A stretch of 64,000 bases of DNA from Actinomyces sp. Marseille-P3109 (GCF_900323545.1 NZ_OOHN01000008.1:205941-269940), one strand, 5' to 3'. Positions 1-10,145 are shown, counted from the first letter of the stretch. Numbers and translations: made by a program. Notes: generated by a model not told the origin, from the letters alone.

Positions 1-157
<157 letters not shown>

Positions 158-190
158 CCCACTGACGCTCCGCGCCTCCGCGTAGCACCA

Positions 191-235
191 GACCTCCCCG
201 GTCAGAACTCGTGTTCTGACCGGGGAGGTCTTTTA
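191..235 (+). terminator. Intrinsic terminator after tuf
   Basis: A perfect 18-bp stem (191-208 pairing with 213-230) closes on a TCGT loop and is followed directly by TTTT. It lies 33 nt after the tuf stop and separates tuf from the pilus cassette. Confidence 0.95.
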
Positions 236-578
236 TGTCCTGTCGGATTGTCACCGGAAAGGCCGACCGAGAATGTGAATAGTCGCGCGAACTACACAAT
301 GCGCAAATGCTGTGACGTGAGCGTAATGAATAGCGTCGCAATGAAGTAACGGACGATTTCAGATCCATTACCGACCCGGTTTTTCTCGGTTTCCTGGACT
401 AGTTTATCGACAGTGCCCACATGTGGACGCTAACGCTCTTGAGTGGGCGGTTCCGGCGTTGTTCCGCTGACGCCGTCGGGCAGGACGGAGACTTTCGCCG
501 GAGAACACGCTCCCTATTGATACCCCTGCCATGCGTCTGTCCTCCCCGGCAGCGCACAGTGAAAGGAAATCCCAACCC
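236..578 (+). other. Long, relatively AT-rich leader before the first pilin gene
   Basis: No gene is visible in this 343-bp stretch. It is visibly richer in A and T than the rest of the window, and its distal part (from 484) belongs to a repeat shared with the second pilin gene. A weak promoter-like pair, TTGTCA at 248-253 and GAATGT at 271-276 with a 17-nt gap, is the best I can point to. The promoter of the pilus operon probably lies here, but I cannot place it firmly. Confidence 0.5.
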
Positions 579-705
579 ATGAAGCACAACGCCAGCACGC
601 TGGGGCGTCGGGTTGCGGCCGTAGCCGGTGTCCTGACCCTGGCTGTTCTCGGCCTGGCCCCCGTGGCCCAGGCAGAGGATCCCAACTACGGAGACATCAA
701 GACCG
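484..705 (+). repeat. Direct repeat, 5' copy (leader and signal peptide of pilin 1)
   Basis: This stretch recurs at 2279-2500 at a constant offset of 1795 bp without gaps. Identity is very high across the leader, ribosome-binding site and signal peptide codons. It covers about 95 nt upstream of the start codon and the first 42 codons. Confidence 0.9.
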
Positions 706-2186
706 ACGCATCAGGCTCCCTTATCATCCACAAGCACCTCACTGGAGACGGGAACCCCATCGGCGCCCCCGACGGCACCGCTCTGAACAACATGGACAAG
801 GGTGAACCTATCCCGGGCGTCGTCTTCACCGCCTACCCGATCACCGACGTCGATCTGAAGGACCCCGCGGGCTGGGAGACGATCAGTGCTCTGTCCCAGA
901 GCGGTGTGCCGGACAGTGCCTGCACAACCCCTACCACTCCCGTGCTGGCAGGGCACACGTTGGGCAGTGGTCTGTCCTCCTCTGAGACCAGTAACCAGGG
1001 TGTCGCCACGATCTCCGGCATGCCGGTCAAGGCATATCTCGTGTGTGAGACCAAGACGCCCGGTGACATCGTTCAGAAGGCCAAGCCCTTCGTGGTGACG
1101 ATTCCTCACCCGAACACCGCCGCTGAGGACGCGGATGGCAGGTGGCTCTACGACGTCCACGTCTATCCCAAGAACGAGGCCATTGACGTTGAGAAGAGCG
1201 TTCAGGAACAGAAGGTCAATGGCTACGGCGTCGGCTCCCTCGTCAAGTTCCCGGTGAGTTCTGAGCTGGCGACCCTCGACGCCAAGTCCCACTACAAGTA
1301 CTTCCAGCTCAAGGACACCCTGGACGCGCGCCTCTCAGAGGTGACCGCCACTGAGGTCACTATCGAGGGGGCGAGTCTTGAGACCACCGACTACACGGTG
1401 GCGGTCGACGGGCAGACCGTGACCGTCACCTTCACCGCCTCAGGTCTGGCGAAGCTCAAGGATGCCGCCACCAAGACGGTGTCCGCCACCTTCCAGGGCA
1501 AGGTGACCTCCGCGGGTGATGGTTCCATCAAGAATACAGCTCAGGTGTTGGCTGACACCGTCTATGCCGACCAGCCTCCGACACCTGAGACGCCTCCCAC
1601 CAACCCTGTCAACCCTCCGACCTCCAACGAGGTGGTGACTCATTGGGGTGACCTGGTGATCACGAAGGTGGATGCCAATGACAAGGCTCAGGGGAAGGCT
1701 GGTCTGAAGGGTGCTGAGTTCCAGCTGTTCAAGGCCAAGGATGCGTATGCGGGCACCTGCTCCAAGGAGAAGGAGGGGGAGGCCATCTCCGTGGGCGGCG
1801 AGACCACGTTGACCACGGGTGACGATGGCACTATCGATGTCAAGGGCCTGTTCGTCTCCGACTCCGTTGACGGGGCGGACCGGGACAACAAGGTCAACGC
1901 TGCCGAGCGCTGCTACGTGCTGGTGGAGACCAAGGCTCCTGCCGGGTTCGTTCTTCCCGCCGGGGATGATGCCGTGACTGCTGTGAAGGTCCAGTCCGGT
2001 GCTGGTGTCTCGGACAACGTCGTCATTGAGAACACCAAGCAGGCGGTTCCGGGGCTGCCGCTGACCGGTGCCAACGGCATGCTCATCCTGACCGCCTCCG
2101 GTGCGGCCCTGCTGATGATCGCCGTCGGATCCGTCCTCGTGGCCCGCTACCGCGAGCGCAAGCAGATCGCGGAGCTCTCCTCCTGA
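579..2186 (+). CDS. LPXTG-anchored major (shaft) pilin, FimP/FimA-like, copy 1
   Basis: A 535-residue cell-wall-anchored pilin that should be polymerised by the sortase encoded at 4317. It has a signal peptide ending AQA at residue 32 and a first E-box (LVCETKTPG, Glu about 157). The pilin motif VHVYPKN carries the predicted linking lysine at about residue 198. A C-terminal CnaB-like domain follows with a second E-box (LVETKAPAGF, Glu about 450), then LPLTG at 493-497, a hydrophobic segment and an RYRERK tail. The start is ATG 579 because GAAAGGAAA lies at 561-569; an ATG at 531 has no such site. Length and signal peptide match the Actinomyces shaft pilins FimP and FimA. Which of these it represents cannot be settled from sequence alone. 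Confidence 0.93.
   Translation: MKHNASTLGRRVAAVAGVLTLAVLGLAPVAQAEDPNYGDIKTDASGSLIIHKHLTGDGNPIGAPDGTALNNMDKGEPIPGVVFTAYPITDVDLKDPAGWETISALSQSGVPDSACTTPTTPVLAGHTLGSGLSSSETSNQGVATISGMPVKAYLVCETKTPGDIVQKAKPFVVTIPHPNTAAEDADGRWLYDVHVYPKNEAIDVEKSVQEQKVNGYGVGSLVKFPVSSELATLDAKSHYKYFQLKDTLDARLSEVTATEVTIEGASLETTDYTVAVDGQTVTVTFTASGLAKLKDAATKTVSATFQGKVTSAGDGSIKNTAQVLADTVYADQPPTPETPPTNPVNPPTSNEVVTHWGDLVITKVDANDKAQGKAGLKGAEFQLFKAKDAYAGTCSKEKEGEAISVGGETTLTTGDDGTIDVKGLFVSDSVDGADRDNKVNAAERCYVLVETKAPAGFVLPAGDDAVTAVKVQSGAGVSDNVVIENTKQAVPGLPLTGANGMLILTASGAALLMIAVGSVLVARYRERKQIAELSS
1870..2166 (+). repeat. Direct repeat, 3' copy in pilin 1
   Basis: This stretch recurs at 3764-4060 (offset 1894 bp). The first 68 bp (1870-1937) and about 120 bp around the sorting signal (2043-2165) are identical or nearly so, while the intervening codons differ more. 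The pattern suggests recombination or gene conversion between the two pilin genes. Confidence 0.88.
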
Positions 2187-2194
2187 TGACAACC

Positions 2195-2230
2195 GCCGCC
2201 GGCTGAGACTCGTGGGCCTCAGCCGGCGGC
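2195..2230 (+). terminator. GC-rich hairpin between the pilin genes
   Basis: A 13-bp perfect stem (2195-2207 with 2218-2230) lies just after the stop of pilin 1, with no T-run. It may be a partial terminator or an mRNA 3'-end stabiliser that sets unequal amounts of the two pilins. Confidence 0.6.
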
Positions 2231-2278
2231 CACCGCCGAGAAGGCCGAGCCTCACACACGAGGCCGTACCCCAGACAA

Positions 2279-2500
2279 GACGGAGACGTTCGCCGGAGAA
2301 CACGCTTCCTCTTGATACCCCTGCCATGCGTCTGTCCTCCCCGACGGCGCACAGTGAAAGGAAATCCCAACCCATGAAGCACAACGCCAGCACGCTGGGG
2401 CGTCGGGCCGCGGTCACGGCCGGTGTCCTCACTCTGGCCGTGCTTGGTCTGGCCCCCATGGCCCAGGCCGAGGACGCCAACTACGGAGACATCAAGACCG
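2279..2500 (+). repeat. Direct repeat, second copy of the pilin leader and signal peptide
   Basis: Second copy of the 484-705 repeat. It includes the same GAAAGGAAA ribosome-binding site and the same MKHNASTLGRR start of the protein. Confidence 0.9.
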
Positions 2501-4080
2501 AAGCGTTAGGCTCCCTCACCATCCACAAGCACCTCAACGGCGGCGGTGAACCGATCGGTCTCCCCGACGGCAGTCCTGTGGCCGGAGGCCCGCCCCTTGG
2601 GAGACCGCCCCTCCGTCCTGAGTTTCAGCCTGGGCGAGTTGAGGGACTCGTCCAGGGTGAGCCGTTCACCGTGACTCCCGTCCTGCAGACCGAGAAGGGT
2701 GCACCTGTCTCCGGAGTGCAGTTCACCGCCTACCCGATCACCGAGATCAACCTCAAGGACCCCGCGCACTGGAACAAGGTCAGTGCCCTGTCCACACCCG
2801 GTGCCATCCCGGACAGCGCTTGCGCCGACCCGGCCAGGCCCGTGCTGGATGATTACTCCTTCGAGGCGGGGATGACGTCCCCGGATACAGACGCCTCCGG
2901 TGAGGCGACCATTAACAGCATGCCGGTCAAGGCCTACCTCGTGTGCGAGACCAAGACCCCCGGCAACATCGTTCAGAAGGCCAAGCCCTTCGTCGTGACG
3001 ATTCCCCACCCCAACACCGCCGATGGACAGGGACAGTGGCTCTACGACGTCCACGTCTACCCCAAGAACGAGAAGATCGAGGTCTCCAAGACCATCCAGG
3101 ACCAGAAGGTCAACGGCTACGCCGTGGGTTCCAAGGTCCGCTTCCCGGTCACCTCGACCCTGCCGAAGCTGGATGACACCTCTCACTACAAGTACTTCCA
3201 GCTCAAGGACACCCTGGACGCGCGCCTCACGGGGCCGACGGCCGCGGACGTCACCCTCGACGGAGCTCCGCTCGATGACACTGACTACCAGGTGGCGGTC
3301 GACGGGCAGACCGTGACGGTGACCTTCACCAAGGCCGGCCTGGCCAAGCTCAAGGACCTCCCGGGCAAGAACGTCCAGGTGATCTTCGAAGGAACTGTCT
3401 CCGAAGCCGGTGACGGCAGCATCAACAACACGGCGCAGCTCATCTCCGATACCACCTACGCCACCACGCCTCCGGACCCGAGCGACCCACCGGTCGACCC
3501 CAATGACCCGCCGACGACCGACACGGTGACCACCAACTGGGGCAACCTGACGATCAAGAAGCTTGACAGCCACGACCGGGCCGGCAGTAAGGCCGGCCTC
3601 AAGGGCGCCGAGTTCCAGCTGTTCAAGGCCAAGGAGTCTTACGCAGGCACCTGCACCAAGGAGAAGGTGGGGGATGCGATCTCAGTTGACGGCAAGACCA
3701 CCCTCACTACCGATGGCAACGGTACCATCGACATCAAGGGCCTGTTCGTCTCCGACTCCATCGACGGGGCGGACCGGGACAACAAGGTCAACGCTGCCGA
3801 GCGCTGCTACGTGCTGGTGGAGACCAAGGCGCCCGCCGGCTTCGTCCTGCCCTCCGGCGACGACGCCGTGACTCCCGTCAAGGTCACGGTCGGTGCCGAA
3901 ACCACGGACGATGTCACCATCGAGAACACCAAGCAGACGGTTCCGGGGCTGCCGCTGACCGGTGCCAACGGCATGCTCATCCTGACCGCCTCCGGTGCGG
4001 CCCTGCTGATGATCGCCGTCGGATCCGTCCTCGTGGCCCGCTACCGCGAGCGCAAGCAGAACGCGAACCCCGCGCTCTGA
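2374..4080 (+). CDS. LPXTG-anchored major (shaft) pilin, FimP/FimA-like, copy 2
   Basis: A 568-residue paralogue of the pilin encoded at 579, with the same plan: signal peptide ending AQA at residue 32, a first E-box (LVCETKTPG), a pilin motif with predicted linking lysine at about 231, a C-terminal E-box (LVETKAPAGF), LPLTG at 526-530, a hydrophobic segment and a basic tail. ATG 2374 is the start because it matches copy 1 and has GAAAGGAAA upstream; the longer open frame from 2212 begins inside a hairpin. Compared with copy 1 it has an extra proline- and glycine-rich stretch (roughly residues 68-115) in the N-terminal domain, and the middle domain is more diverged. It lacks the size and adhesive domains of a FimQ/FimB-type tip pilin, so it looks like a second shaft pilin. 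Confidence 0.92.
   Translation: MKHNASTLGRRAAVTAGVLTLAVLGLAPMAQAEDANYGDIKTEALGSLTIHKHLNGGGEPIGLPDGSPVAGGPPLGRPPLRPEFQPGRVEGLVQGEPFTVTPVLQTEKGAPVSGVQFTAYPITEINLKDPAHWNKVSALSTPGAIPDSACADPARPVLDDYSFEAGMTSPDTDASGEATINSMPVKAYLVCETKTPGNIVQKAKPFVVTIPHPNTADGQGQWLYDVHVYPKNEKIEVSKTIQDQKVNGYAVGSKVRFPVTSTLPKLDDTSHYKYFQLKDTLDARLTGPTAADVTLDGAPLDDTDYQVAVDGQTVTVTFTKAGLAKLKDLPGKNVQVIFEGTVSEAGDGSINNTAQLISDTTYATTPPDPSDPPVDPNDPPTTDTVTTNWGNLTIKKLDSHDRAGSKAGLKGAEFQLFKAKESYAGTCTKEKVGDAISVDGKTTLTTDGNGTIDIKGLFVSDSIDGADRDNKVNAAERCYVLVETKAPAGFVLPSGDDAVTPVKVTVGAETTDDVTIENTKQTVPGLPLTGANGMLILTASGAALLMIAVGSVLVARYRERKQNANPAL
3764..4060 (+). repeat. Direct repeat, 3' copy in pilin 2
   Basis: Partner of 1870-2166. It contains the E-box region and the sorting signal with its membrane segment. 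Confidence 0.88.
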
Positions 4081-4088
4081 TGACTACC

Positions 4089-4124
4089 GCTGTCGGCCGG
4101 GGCCCGTGAGCCCCGGCCGACAGC
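4089..4124 (+). terminator. GC-rich hairpin between pilin 2 and the sortase gene
   Basis: A perfect 15-bp stem (4089-4103 with 4110-4124) with a CCGTGA loop starts 8 nt after the pilin stop. There is no T-run. It probably attenuates read-through from the abundant pilin mRNA into the sortase gene. Confidence 0.65.
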
Positions 4125-4316
4125 CACGACCGCAAGAGCCCTCCCTCAACCACGTCTTGACCGGGTTCTGAACCTGTCTCGATCGTGAGGTCGTGGCCCG
4201 AGCGGTAACGGTGCAGGCATTCGCCGGACCTCCATCCGTCGAGCGCCTGCGCCGTCATATGCGAACTCGCACCATCCCCACCCACTACACCCGACCCTGG
4301 AAGCGCATGAGGCCCC

Positions 4317-5564
4317 ATGATCTCCCGCAACGCACGCACACCCCGCACCGCCCGGACTCCGCGCTCGCGCGCCTCGAGCACCCAGAAGCACCGCCGACCC
4401 CGGGCCTGGCGTCTGTCGATCTCCGCTCTCATCACCTCCGTCATGGCGATCGCGGGCATGGGGCTCCTGGCCTACCCAACAGCGGCATCATGGATCGCCC
4501 AGTACAACCAGTCGAAGGTGACGGCCGACTACTCCGCTCAGGTCGACGACGCCCGACCCGACGCCAAGACCCAGATCGCCCAGGCGCACGCCTACAACGA
4601 GGCGCTCTCCTCCGGTGCCGTCCTGGAGGCCAACAACCACGTCCCCACCGGTGCCGGCTCGAGCTCGGACAGCTCCTTGAGCTACACCTCGATCCTCAAG
4701 GCGAATGACGAGGGGCTGATGGCCCGCCTCAAGATCCCCTCGATCTCCCTGGACCTTCCCGTCTACCACGGTACCGCCGACGACACCCTGCTCAAGGGCC
4801 TGGGACACCTGGAGGGAACCTCGTTGCCGGTCGGAGGAGCGGGCACGCGCTCGGTCATCACCGGGCACCGTGGCCTGGCCGAGGCCACCATGTTCACCAA
4901 CCTGGACAAGGTCAAGGACGGCGACAGCCTCATCGTCGAGGTCTTCGGCGAGGTTCTCACCTACCGGGTCGCCAGCACGAAGGTCGTCGAGCCCGAGGAG
5001 ACCGAGGCCCTGCGCGCCGAGGAGGGCAAGGACCTGCTCACCCTGGTGACCTGTACGCCTTTGGGCATCAACACCCACCGCATCCTGCTGACCGGTGAGC
5101 GCATCTACCCCACCCCCGCCGGCGACGTTGCAGCGGCCGGCAAACGGCCCGAGGTCCCCACCTTCCCCTGGTGGATCATTGCGCTGGTGGCGGGGCTGAT
5201 CGTCGTCGGCCTGCACCTGTGGCGCTCGGGCTACGCAGCCGCTCGGGCCAGGGAGCGCAAGGAACGAGCCTTGGCTCTGAGGCGTGACGAGGAGCAGGAG
5301 CCGCGGCCCCAGACCTGGGAGGAGCAGATGCAGAACTGGATGGACAATGACGCCGGCGTGGAGCCCCGGCGCTGGTTCACCGACCTGCCGGTTCCACCGC
5401 AGATCTCCGAGGCGGAGAACCTGAAGCTTCTGGAGGAGATCGCGTCTCTGTCGCAGCCGTCTGGTCAATCAGATGTTCAGGAGCTCATCGACACCGCGGA
5501 GATCCCGGTAGTGAACGCGACACGCCCGAGTGCGGGTGCCAGTGGGCGGACTCACAGCATCTAG
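4317..5564 (+). CDS. srtC: Class C (pilus-polymerising) sortase
   Basis: A 415-residue membrane transpeptidase expected to cleave LPLTG of the upstream pilins and join them through the pilin-motif lysine. It has a basic cytoplasmic N-terminus, a first membrane segment at about residues 36-58, and a sortase domain with His184 (ITGHRG), Cys246 (LVTCTP) and Arg255 (THRI). A second membrane segment follows at about 285-302, as is usual in class C enzymes. I see no clear DPF/DPW/DPY lid motif in the expected region before the core. The cytoplasmic tail after the second membrane segment is unusually long (about 110 residues, charged, TWEEQMQNWMD). ATG 4317 is the first in-frame start, but its ribosome-binding site is weak. 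The first 30 residues are low in complexity, so a later start is possible. Confidence 0.93.
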   Translation: MISRNARTPRTARTPRSRASSTQKHRRPRAWRLSISALITSVMAIAGMGLLAYPTAASWIAQYNQSKVTADYSAQVDDARPDAKTQIAQAHAYNEALSSGAVLEANNHVPTGAGSSSDSSLSYTSILKANDEGLMARLKIPSISLDLPVYHGTADDTLLKGLGHLEGTSLPVGGAGTRSVITGHRGLAEATMFTNLDKVKDGDSLIVEVFGEVLTYRVASTKVVEPEETEALRAEEGKDLLTLVTCTPLGINTHRILLTGERIYPTPAGDVAAAGKRPEVPTFPWWIIALVAGLIVVGLHLWRSGYAAARARERKERALALRRDEEQEPRPQTWEEQMQNWMDNDAGVEPRRWFTDLPVPPQISEAENLKLLEEIASLSQPSGQSDVQELIDTAEIPVVNATRPSAGASGRTHSI

Positions 5565-5683
5565 GCCCTGTCTCGGGTTCCGCTGCCCGTGCGAGCCCTG
5601 ATACCGTAATCCGGCCGGCCAGGGGCGCGCTCGTGCATGCTCCTGGTTGTGCCGCCCCGGGGGTCACCCGGGATTCATTCTGA

Positions 5684-5712
5684 CGGACCCGTTCCTCCTG
5701 AACGGGTTTCCG
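5684..5712 (+). terminator. Probable terminator between the sortase gene and the S10 operon
   Basis: A 7-bp perfect stem (CCCGTTC, 5688-5694, with GAACGGG, 5700-5706) with flanking partial pairing is followed by TTT. It separates the pilus cassette from the ribosomal operon, whose own promoter should lie in the 110 nt that follow. Confidence 0.6.
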
Positions 5713-5822
5713 TGTGTCCAGACCGGTTCACCGCCTCCTGACAACGGAGCGGTGTGCGTCGCTCAGCGACACGCCCGAGCGCGTGGACCGGCCAGAAGCA
5801 AGTACAAGAGAGGTTAGGCGCC

Positions 5823-6131
5823 ATGGCGGGACAGAAGATCCGCATCCGGCTCAAGTCCTACGACCACGAGGTCATCGACTCCTCGGCGCGCAAGATCGTC
5901 GACGTCGTGACCCGCGCTGGTGCGACGGTCGTGGGCCCGGTGCCGCTGCCGACCGAGAAGAACGTGTTCTGCGTGATCCGGTCGCCGCACAAGTACAAGG
6001 ACAGCCGCGAGCACTTCGAGATGCGCACGCACAAGCGGCTGATCGACATCGTCGACCCGACGCCCAAGGCCGTCGACTCGCTCATGCGTCTCGACCTGCC
6101 CGCTGACGTCAACATCGAGATCAAGCTCTGA
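5823..6131 (+). CDS. rpsJ: 30S ribosomal protein S10
   Basis: 102 residues, full length ([16 protein letters not shown]... to VNIEIKL). S10 is part of the 30S head and also the antitermination factor NusE. ATG 5823 follows an AGAGAGG site; a longer frame from 5754 has no support. It is the first gene of the S10 operon, and rplC follows 8 nt later. Confidence 0.97.
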   Translation: MAGQKIRIRLKSYDHEVIDSSARKIVDVVTRAGATVVGPVPLPTEKNVFCVIRSPHKYKDSREHFEMRTHKRLIDIVDPTPKAVDSLMRLDLPADVNIEIKL

Positions 6132-6139
6132 GGACTGCC

Positions 6140-6808
6140 ATGACAACGCTTAACACGCCGGCTGCCGCCGCGCCTGCCAAGGCGCTGCTCGGCACCAAGC
6201 TCGGCATGACGCAGATCTGGGACGAGAACGGGGTCCTGCGCCCTGTGACCGTCGTCCGGGTCGACACCAACGTCGTGACCCAGGTCCGCACCATCGAGAC
6301 CGATGGCTACGAGGCCGTTCAGCTCGCCTTCGGCGACATCGACGCCCGCAAGGTCACCAAGCCGCTCGCCGGCCACTTCGCCAAGGCCGGGGTCGCCCCC
6401 CGTCGCCACGTGGCCGAGGTCCGCACCTCCCTGGCCTCGGAGTTCACCCCCGGCCAGGAGCTGGCCGCCGACACCTTCGAGGTCGGCCAGCTGGTCGACG
6501 TCACCGGGACCTCCAAGGGCAAGGGGTTCGCCGGTGTCATGAAGCGCCACGGCTTCGCCGGTGTGGGCGCCTCCCACGGTGCTCACCGCAACCACCGCAA
6601 GCCCGGCTCCATCGGTGCCTGCGCCACCCCCGGCCGCATCTTCAAGGGCCTGCGCATGGCCGGTCGCATGGGCCACGCGCGCCGCACCGTCCAGAACCTC
6701 AAGATCCGCGGCGTCGACGTTGACAAGGGCGTTCTGCTCGTCAACGGCGCGATCCCCGGCCCCAAGGGCTCGGTCGTCGTCGTCCGCACCGCCGTGAAGG
6801 GAGCCTGA
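6140..6808 (+). CDS. rplC: 50S ribosomal protein L3
   Basis: 222 residues with the L3 core [16 protein letters not shown] and the central loop around [14 protein letters not shown] that reaches the peptidyl-transferase centre. The short Ala/Pro-rich N-terminal extension before residue 13 is ordinary for actinobacteria. L3 is an early assembly protein of the large subunit. It lies 4 nt before rplD. Confidence 0.97.
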   Translation: MTTLNTPAAAAPAKALLGTKLGMTQIWDENGVLRPVTVVRVDTNVVTQVRTIETDGYEAVQLAFGDIDARKVTKPLAGHFAKAGVAPRRHVAEVRTSLASEFTPGQELAADTFEVGQLVDVTGTSKGKGFAGVMKRHGFAGVGASHGAHRNHRKPGSIGACATPGRIFKGLRMAGRMGHARRTVQNLKIRGVDVDKGVLLVNGAIPGPKGSVVVVRTAVKGA

Positions 6809-6812
6809 GACC

Positions 6813-7457
6813 ATGACTGAGGCACTCACCGTCGACGTCGTCGACTCCACGGGCAAGAAGACCGGTAGCGTCGAGCTGCCCGCCGAGGTCTTCGACACCC
6901 CCCTCAACATTCCGCTCATGCACCAGGTCGTCGTCGGCCAGCTGGCCGCGGCCCGCCAGGGCACCCACGCCACCAAGACCCGCGGTGACGTCCGCGGCGG
7001 TGGCCGCAAGCCCTACCGTCAGAAGGGCACCGGTCGCGCCCGCCAGGGCTCGACCCGCGCCCCGCAGTTCGTCGGCGGTGGCACTGTCCACGGCCCCCAG
7101 CCGCGTGACTACACCCAGCGGACCCCCAAGAAGATGAAGGCCGCCGCCCTGCGCAGCGCCCTGTCCGACCGCGCCCGCAACGGCCGTGTCCACGTCATCA
7201 CCGAGTTCGTCACCACCACGGTGCCCTCCACCAAGAACGCCCTGGTCGCGCTGCGCAACCTCACCGACCGCAAGGCCCTGGTGATTGTGGACCGTCAGGA
7301 CGACCTGTCCAGGCTCAGCCTGCGCAACGCCCCCGAGGCGCACGTCCTGTGGGCCGACCAGCTCAACACCTACGACGTCCTCAAGTCCGACGACGTCGTC
7401 TTCACGGCCTCTGGCCTGGACGCGTTCCTGGGCAAGGGTGAGGAGGAGTCCAAGTGA
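6813..7457 (+). CDS. rplD: 50S ribosomal protein L4
   Basis: 214 residues with the conserved extended loop [20 protein letters not shown] and [13 protein letters not shown], which lines the exit tunnel. In some bacteria L4 represses its own S10 operon; nothing here shows that directly. Its stop overlaps the GTG start of rplW. Confidence 0.97.
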   Translation: MTEALTVDVVDSTGKKTGSVELPAEVFDTPLNIPLMHQVVVGQLAAARQGTHATKTRGDVRGGGRKPYRQKGTGRARQGSTRAPQFVGGGTVHGPQPRDYTQRTPKKMKAAALRSALSDRARNGRVHVITEFVTTTVPSTKNALVALRNLTDRKALVIVDRQDDLSRLSLRNAPEAHVLWADQLNTYDVLKSDDVVFTASGLDAFLGKGEEESK

Positions 7458-7756
7458 GCCTCGAGAAGTCCAAGAACCCCCGCGACGTCATCATCGCGCC
7501 GGTGGTCTCCGAGAAGTCCTACGCCTGCATGGACCGTGGCCAGTACACGTTCATCGTGGCGCCGGGATCCAACAAGACCGAGATCAAGCAGGCCGTCGAG
7601 GCCATCTTCGACGTCAAGGTCTCCTCGGTGAACACCATCAACCGCAAGGGCAAGACGCACCGCACCCGTACCGGGATCGGCAAGTCCAAGGACACCCGCC
7701 GTGCGATCGTCACCCTGCGCGAGGGGACCATCGACATCTTCGGTGATGTGGCCTAG
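7454..7756 (+). CDS. rplW: 50S ribosomal protein L23
   Basis: 100 residues with the L23 signature [14 protein letters not shown] at the N-terminus. L23 sits at the tunnel exit and docks trigger factor and SRP. The start is GTG 7454 in a GTGA overlap with rplD, so translation is probably coupled. Confidence 0.96.
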   Translation: MSLEKSKNPRDVIIAPVVSEKSYACMDRGQYTFIVAPGSNKTEIKQAVEAIFDVKVSSVNTINRKGKTHRTRTGIGKSKDTRRAIVTLREGTIDIFGDVA

Positions 7757-7782
7757 TGCGCCACGGAAGGTAAAGGACCGAT

Positions 7783-8619
<837 letters not shown>

Positions 8620-8633
8620 TAGGAGCCTGAATC

Positions 8634-8912
8634 ATGCCGCGTAGTCTGAAGAAGGGTCCCTTCGTCGACGACCACCTCCTCAAGAAGGTGGACGCTCAGA
8701 ACGAGAAGGGCACCAAGAACGTCATCAAGACCTGGTCCCGCCGTTCGGTCATCACACCGGACTTCCTGGGGCACACCTTCGCCGTCCACGACGGTCGTAA
8801 GCACGTGCCGGTCTTCGTTACCGAGTCCATGGTGGGCCACAAGCTCGGTGAGTTCGCTCCGACCCGCACCTTCCGCGGGCACGTCAAGGACGACCGCAAG
8901 TCGCGTCGCTGA
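8634..8912 (+). CDS. rpsS: 30S ribosomal protein S19
   Basis: 92 residues ([19 protein letters not shown], then [16 protein letters not shown]). It binds 16S rRNA in the 30S head together with S13. AGGAG lies just upstream of ATG 8634. Confidence 0.97.
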   Translation: MPRSLKKGPFVDDHLLKKVDAQNEKGTKNVIKTWSRRSVITPDFLGHTFAVHDGRKHVPVFVTESMVGHKLGEFAPTRTFRGHVKDDRKSRR

Positions 8913-8943
8913 CGGACGTCGGAAAGTTTGAGAGGCAGAGAAC

Positions 8944-9321
8944 ATGGAAGCCAAGGCGCAGGCCAAGTACGTGCGCTGCACGCCGATGAAGGCGCGCCGA
9001 GTCGTGGACGTCGTCCGCGGCAAGCGTGCCGTCGAGGCCGTCAACGTGCTCCGATTCGCCCCGCAGGCCGCTGCGGTGCCGGTGCGCAAGGTCCTCGAGT
9101 CCGCAATCGCCAACGCCCGGTTCAAGGCTGAGCGTGATGGTGAGCGTTTCGACGAGAACGACCTGTTCATCATCGAGGCGTTCGCCGACGAGGGTCCCAC
9201 CCTGAAGCGGTTCCGTCCCCGGGCGCAGGGCCGGGCCAGCAGGATCCTGAAGCGCACCAGCCACATCACCGTCATCGTCGGGGACAAGTCCGACGCCGCA
9301 ACGAAGGAAGGAGCCCGGTAA
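8944..9321 (+). CDS. rplV: 50S ribosomal protein L22
   Basis: 125 residues with the beta-hairpin [18 protein letters not shown], which lines the exit tunnel and is the usual site of macrolide-resistance changes. No such change is obvious by eye. It shares a TAATG junction with rpsC. Confidence 0.97.
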   Translation: MEAKAQAKYVRCTPMKARRVVDVVRGKRAVEAVNVLRFAPQAAAVPVRKVLESAIANARFKAERDGERFDENDLFIIEAFADEGPTLKRFRPRAQGRASRILKRTSHITVIVGDKSDAATKEGAR

Positions 9322-10142
9322 TGGGGCAGAAGGTCAACCCGACCGGGTTCCGCCTGGGCATCACCACGGACCACCGCTCGCGCTGGTTCGCCGACTCCAC
9401 CAAGCCCGGTCAGCGTTACCGCGACTTCGTGGAGGAGGATGTCAAGATCCGCCGCCTCATGGAGGACGGCATGGAGCGGGCCGGTATCTCCAAGGTCGAC
9501 ATCGAGCGCACCCGTGACCGCGTGCGCGTCGACCTGCACACCGCCCGTCCCGGCATCGTCATCGGTCGCCGCGGAGCCGAGGCCGAGCGCCTGCGCGGTC
9601 AGCTCGAGAAGCTGACCGGCAAGCAGGTCCAGCTCAACATCCTCGAGGTCAAGAGCCCCGACCTGGACGCCCAGCTGGTCGCCCAGGGCATCGCCGAGCA
9701 GCTCGCCTCCCGCGTGTCCTTCCGCCGCGCGATGCGCAAGGGCATGCAGTCCGCGATGCGTGCCGGCGCCAAGGGCATCCGAGTCCAGTGCTCCGGCCGC
9801 CTGGGCGGCGCCGAGATGAGCCGCAGCGAGTTCTACCGCGAGGGGCGCGTGCCGCTGCACACCCTGCGCGCGAACATCGACTACGGCTTCTACGAGGCCA
9901 AGACCACCTTCGGCCGCCTCGGCGTCAAGGTGTGGATCTACAAGGGCGACATCACCGAGCGCGAGTTCGCCCGCCAGCAGGCCGAGTCCGGCTCCCGTGG
10001 CCGGGGCCGGGGCGAGCGCCGCGGCGGCCGTCGTGGCGACCGCGGCGAGCGCGGTTCGCGTCAGAACACCGAGCAGCAGCAGGCCGCCGAGCAGACGCCG
10101 GCCGCCGAGACCGCTGCCGCAGACCAGGGAACGGAGGCCTGA
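9321..10142 (+). CDS. rpsC: 30S ribosomal protein S3
   Basis: 273 residues: a KH domain ([20 protein letters not shown]), then the C-terminal S3 domain ([22 protein letters not shown]). S3 helps form the mRNA entry site. After about residue 215 there is a long low-complexity tail, first Arg/Gly-rich and then Gln/Ala/Glu-rich. Such tails are common in actinobacterial S3. Confidence 0.97.
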   Translation: MGQKVNPTGFRLGITTDHRSRWFADSTKPGQRYRDFVEEDVKIRRLMEDGMERAGISKVDIERTRDRVRVDLHTARPGIVIGRRGAEAERLRGQLEKLTGKQVQLNILEVKSPDLDAQLVAQGIAEQLASRVSFRRAMRKGMQSAMRAGAKGIRVQCSGRLGGAEMSRSEFYREGRVPLHTLRANIDYGFYEAKTTFGRLGVKVWIYKGDITEREFARQQAESGSRGRGRGERRGGRRGDRGERGSRQNTEQQQAAEQTPAAETAAADQGTEA

Positions 10143-10145
10143 GCC

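Noticed and set aside
2212..2373. 54-codon upstream extension of the second pilin
   Set aside because: It begins inside the intergenic hairpin, has no export signal of its own, and the repeat with pilin 1 fixes the start at 2374.
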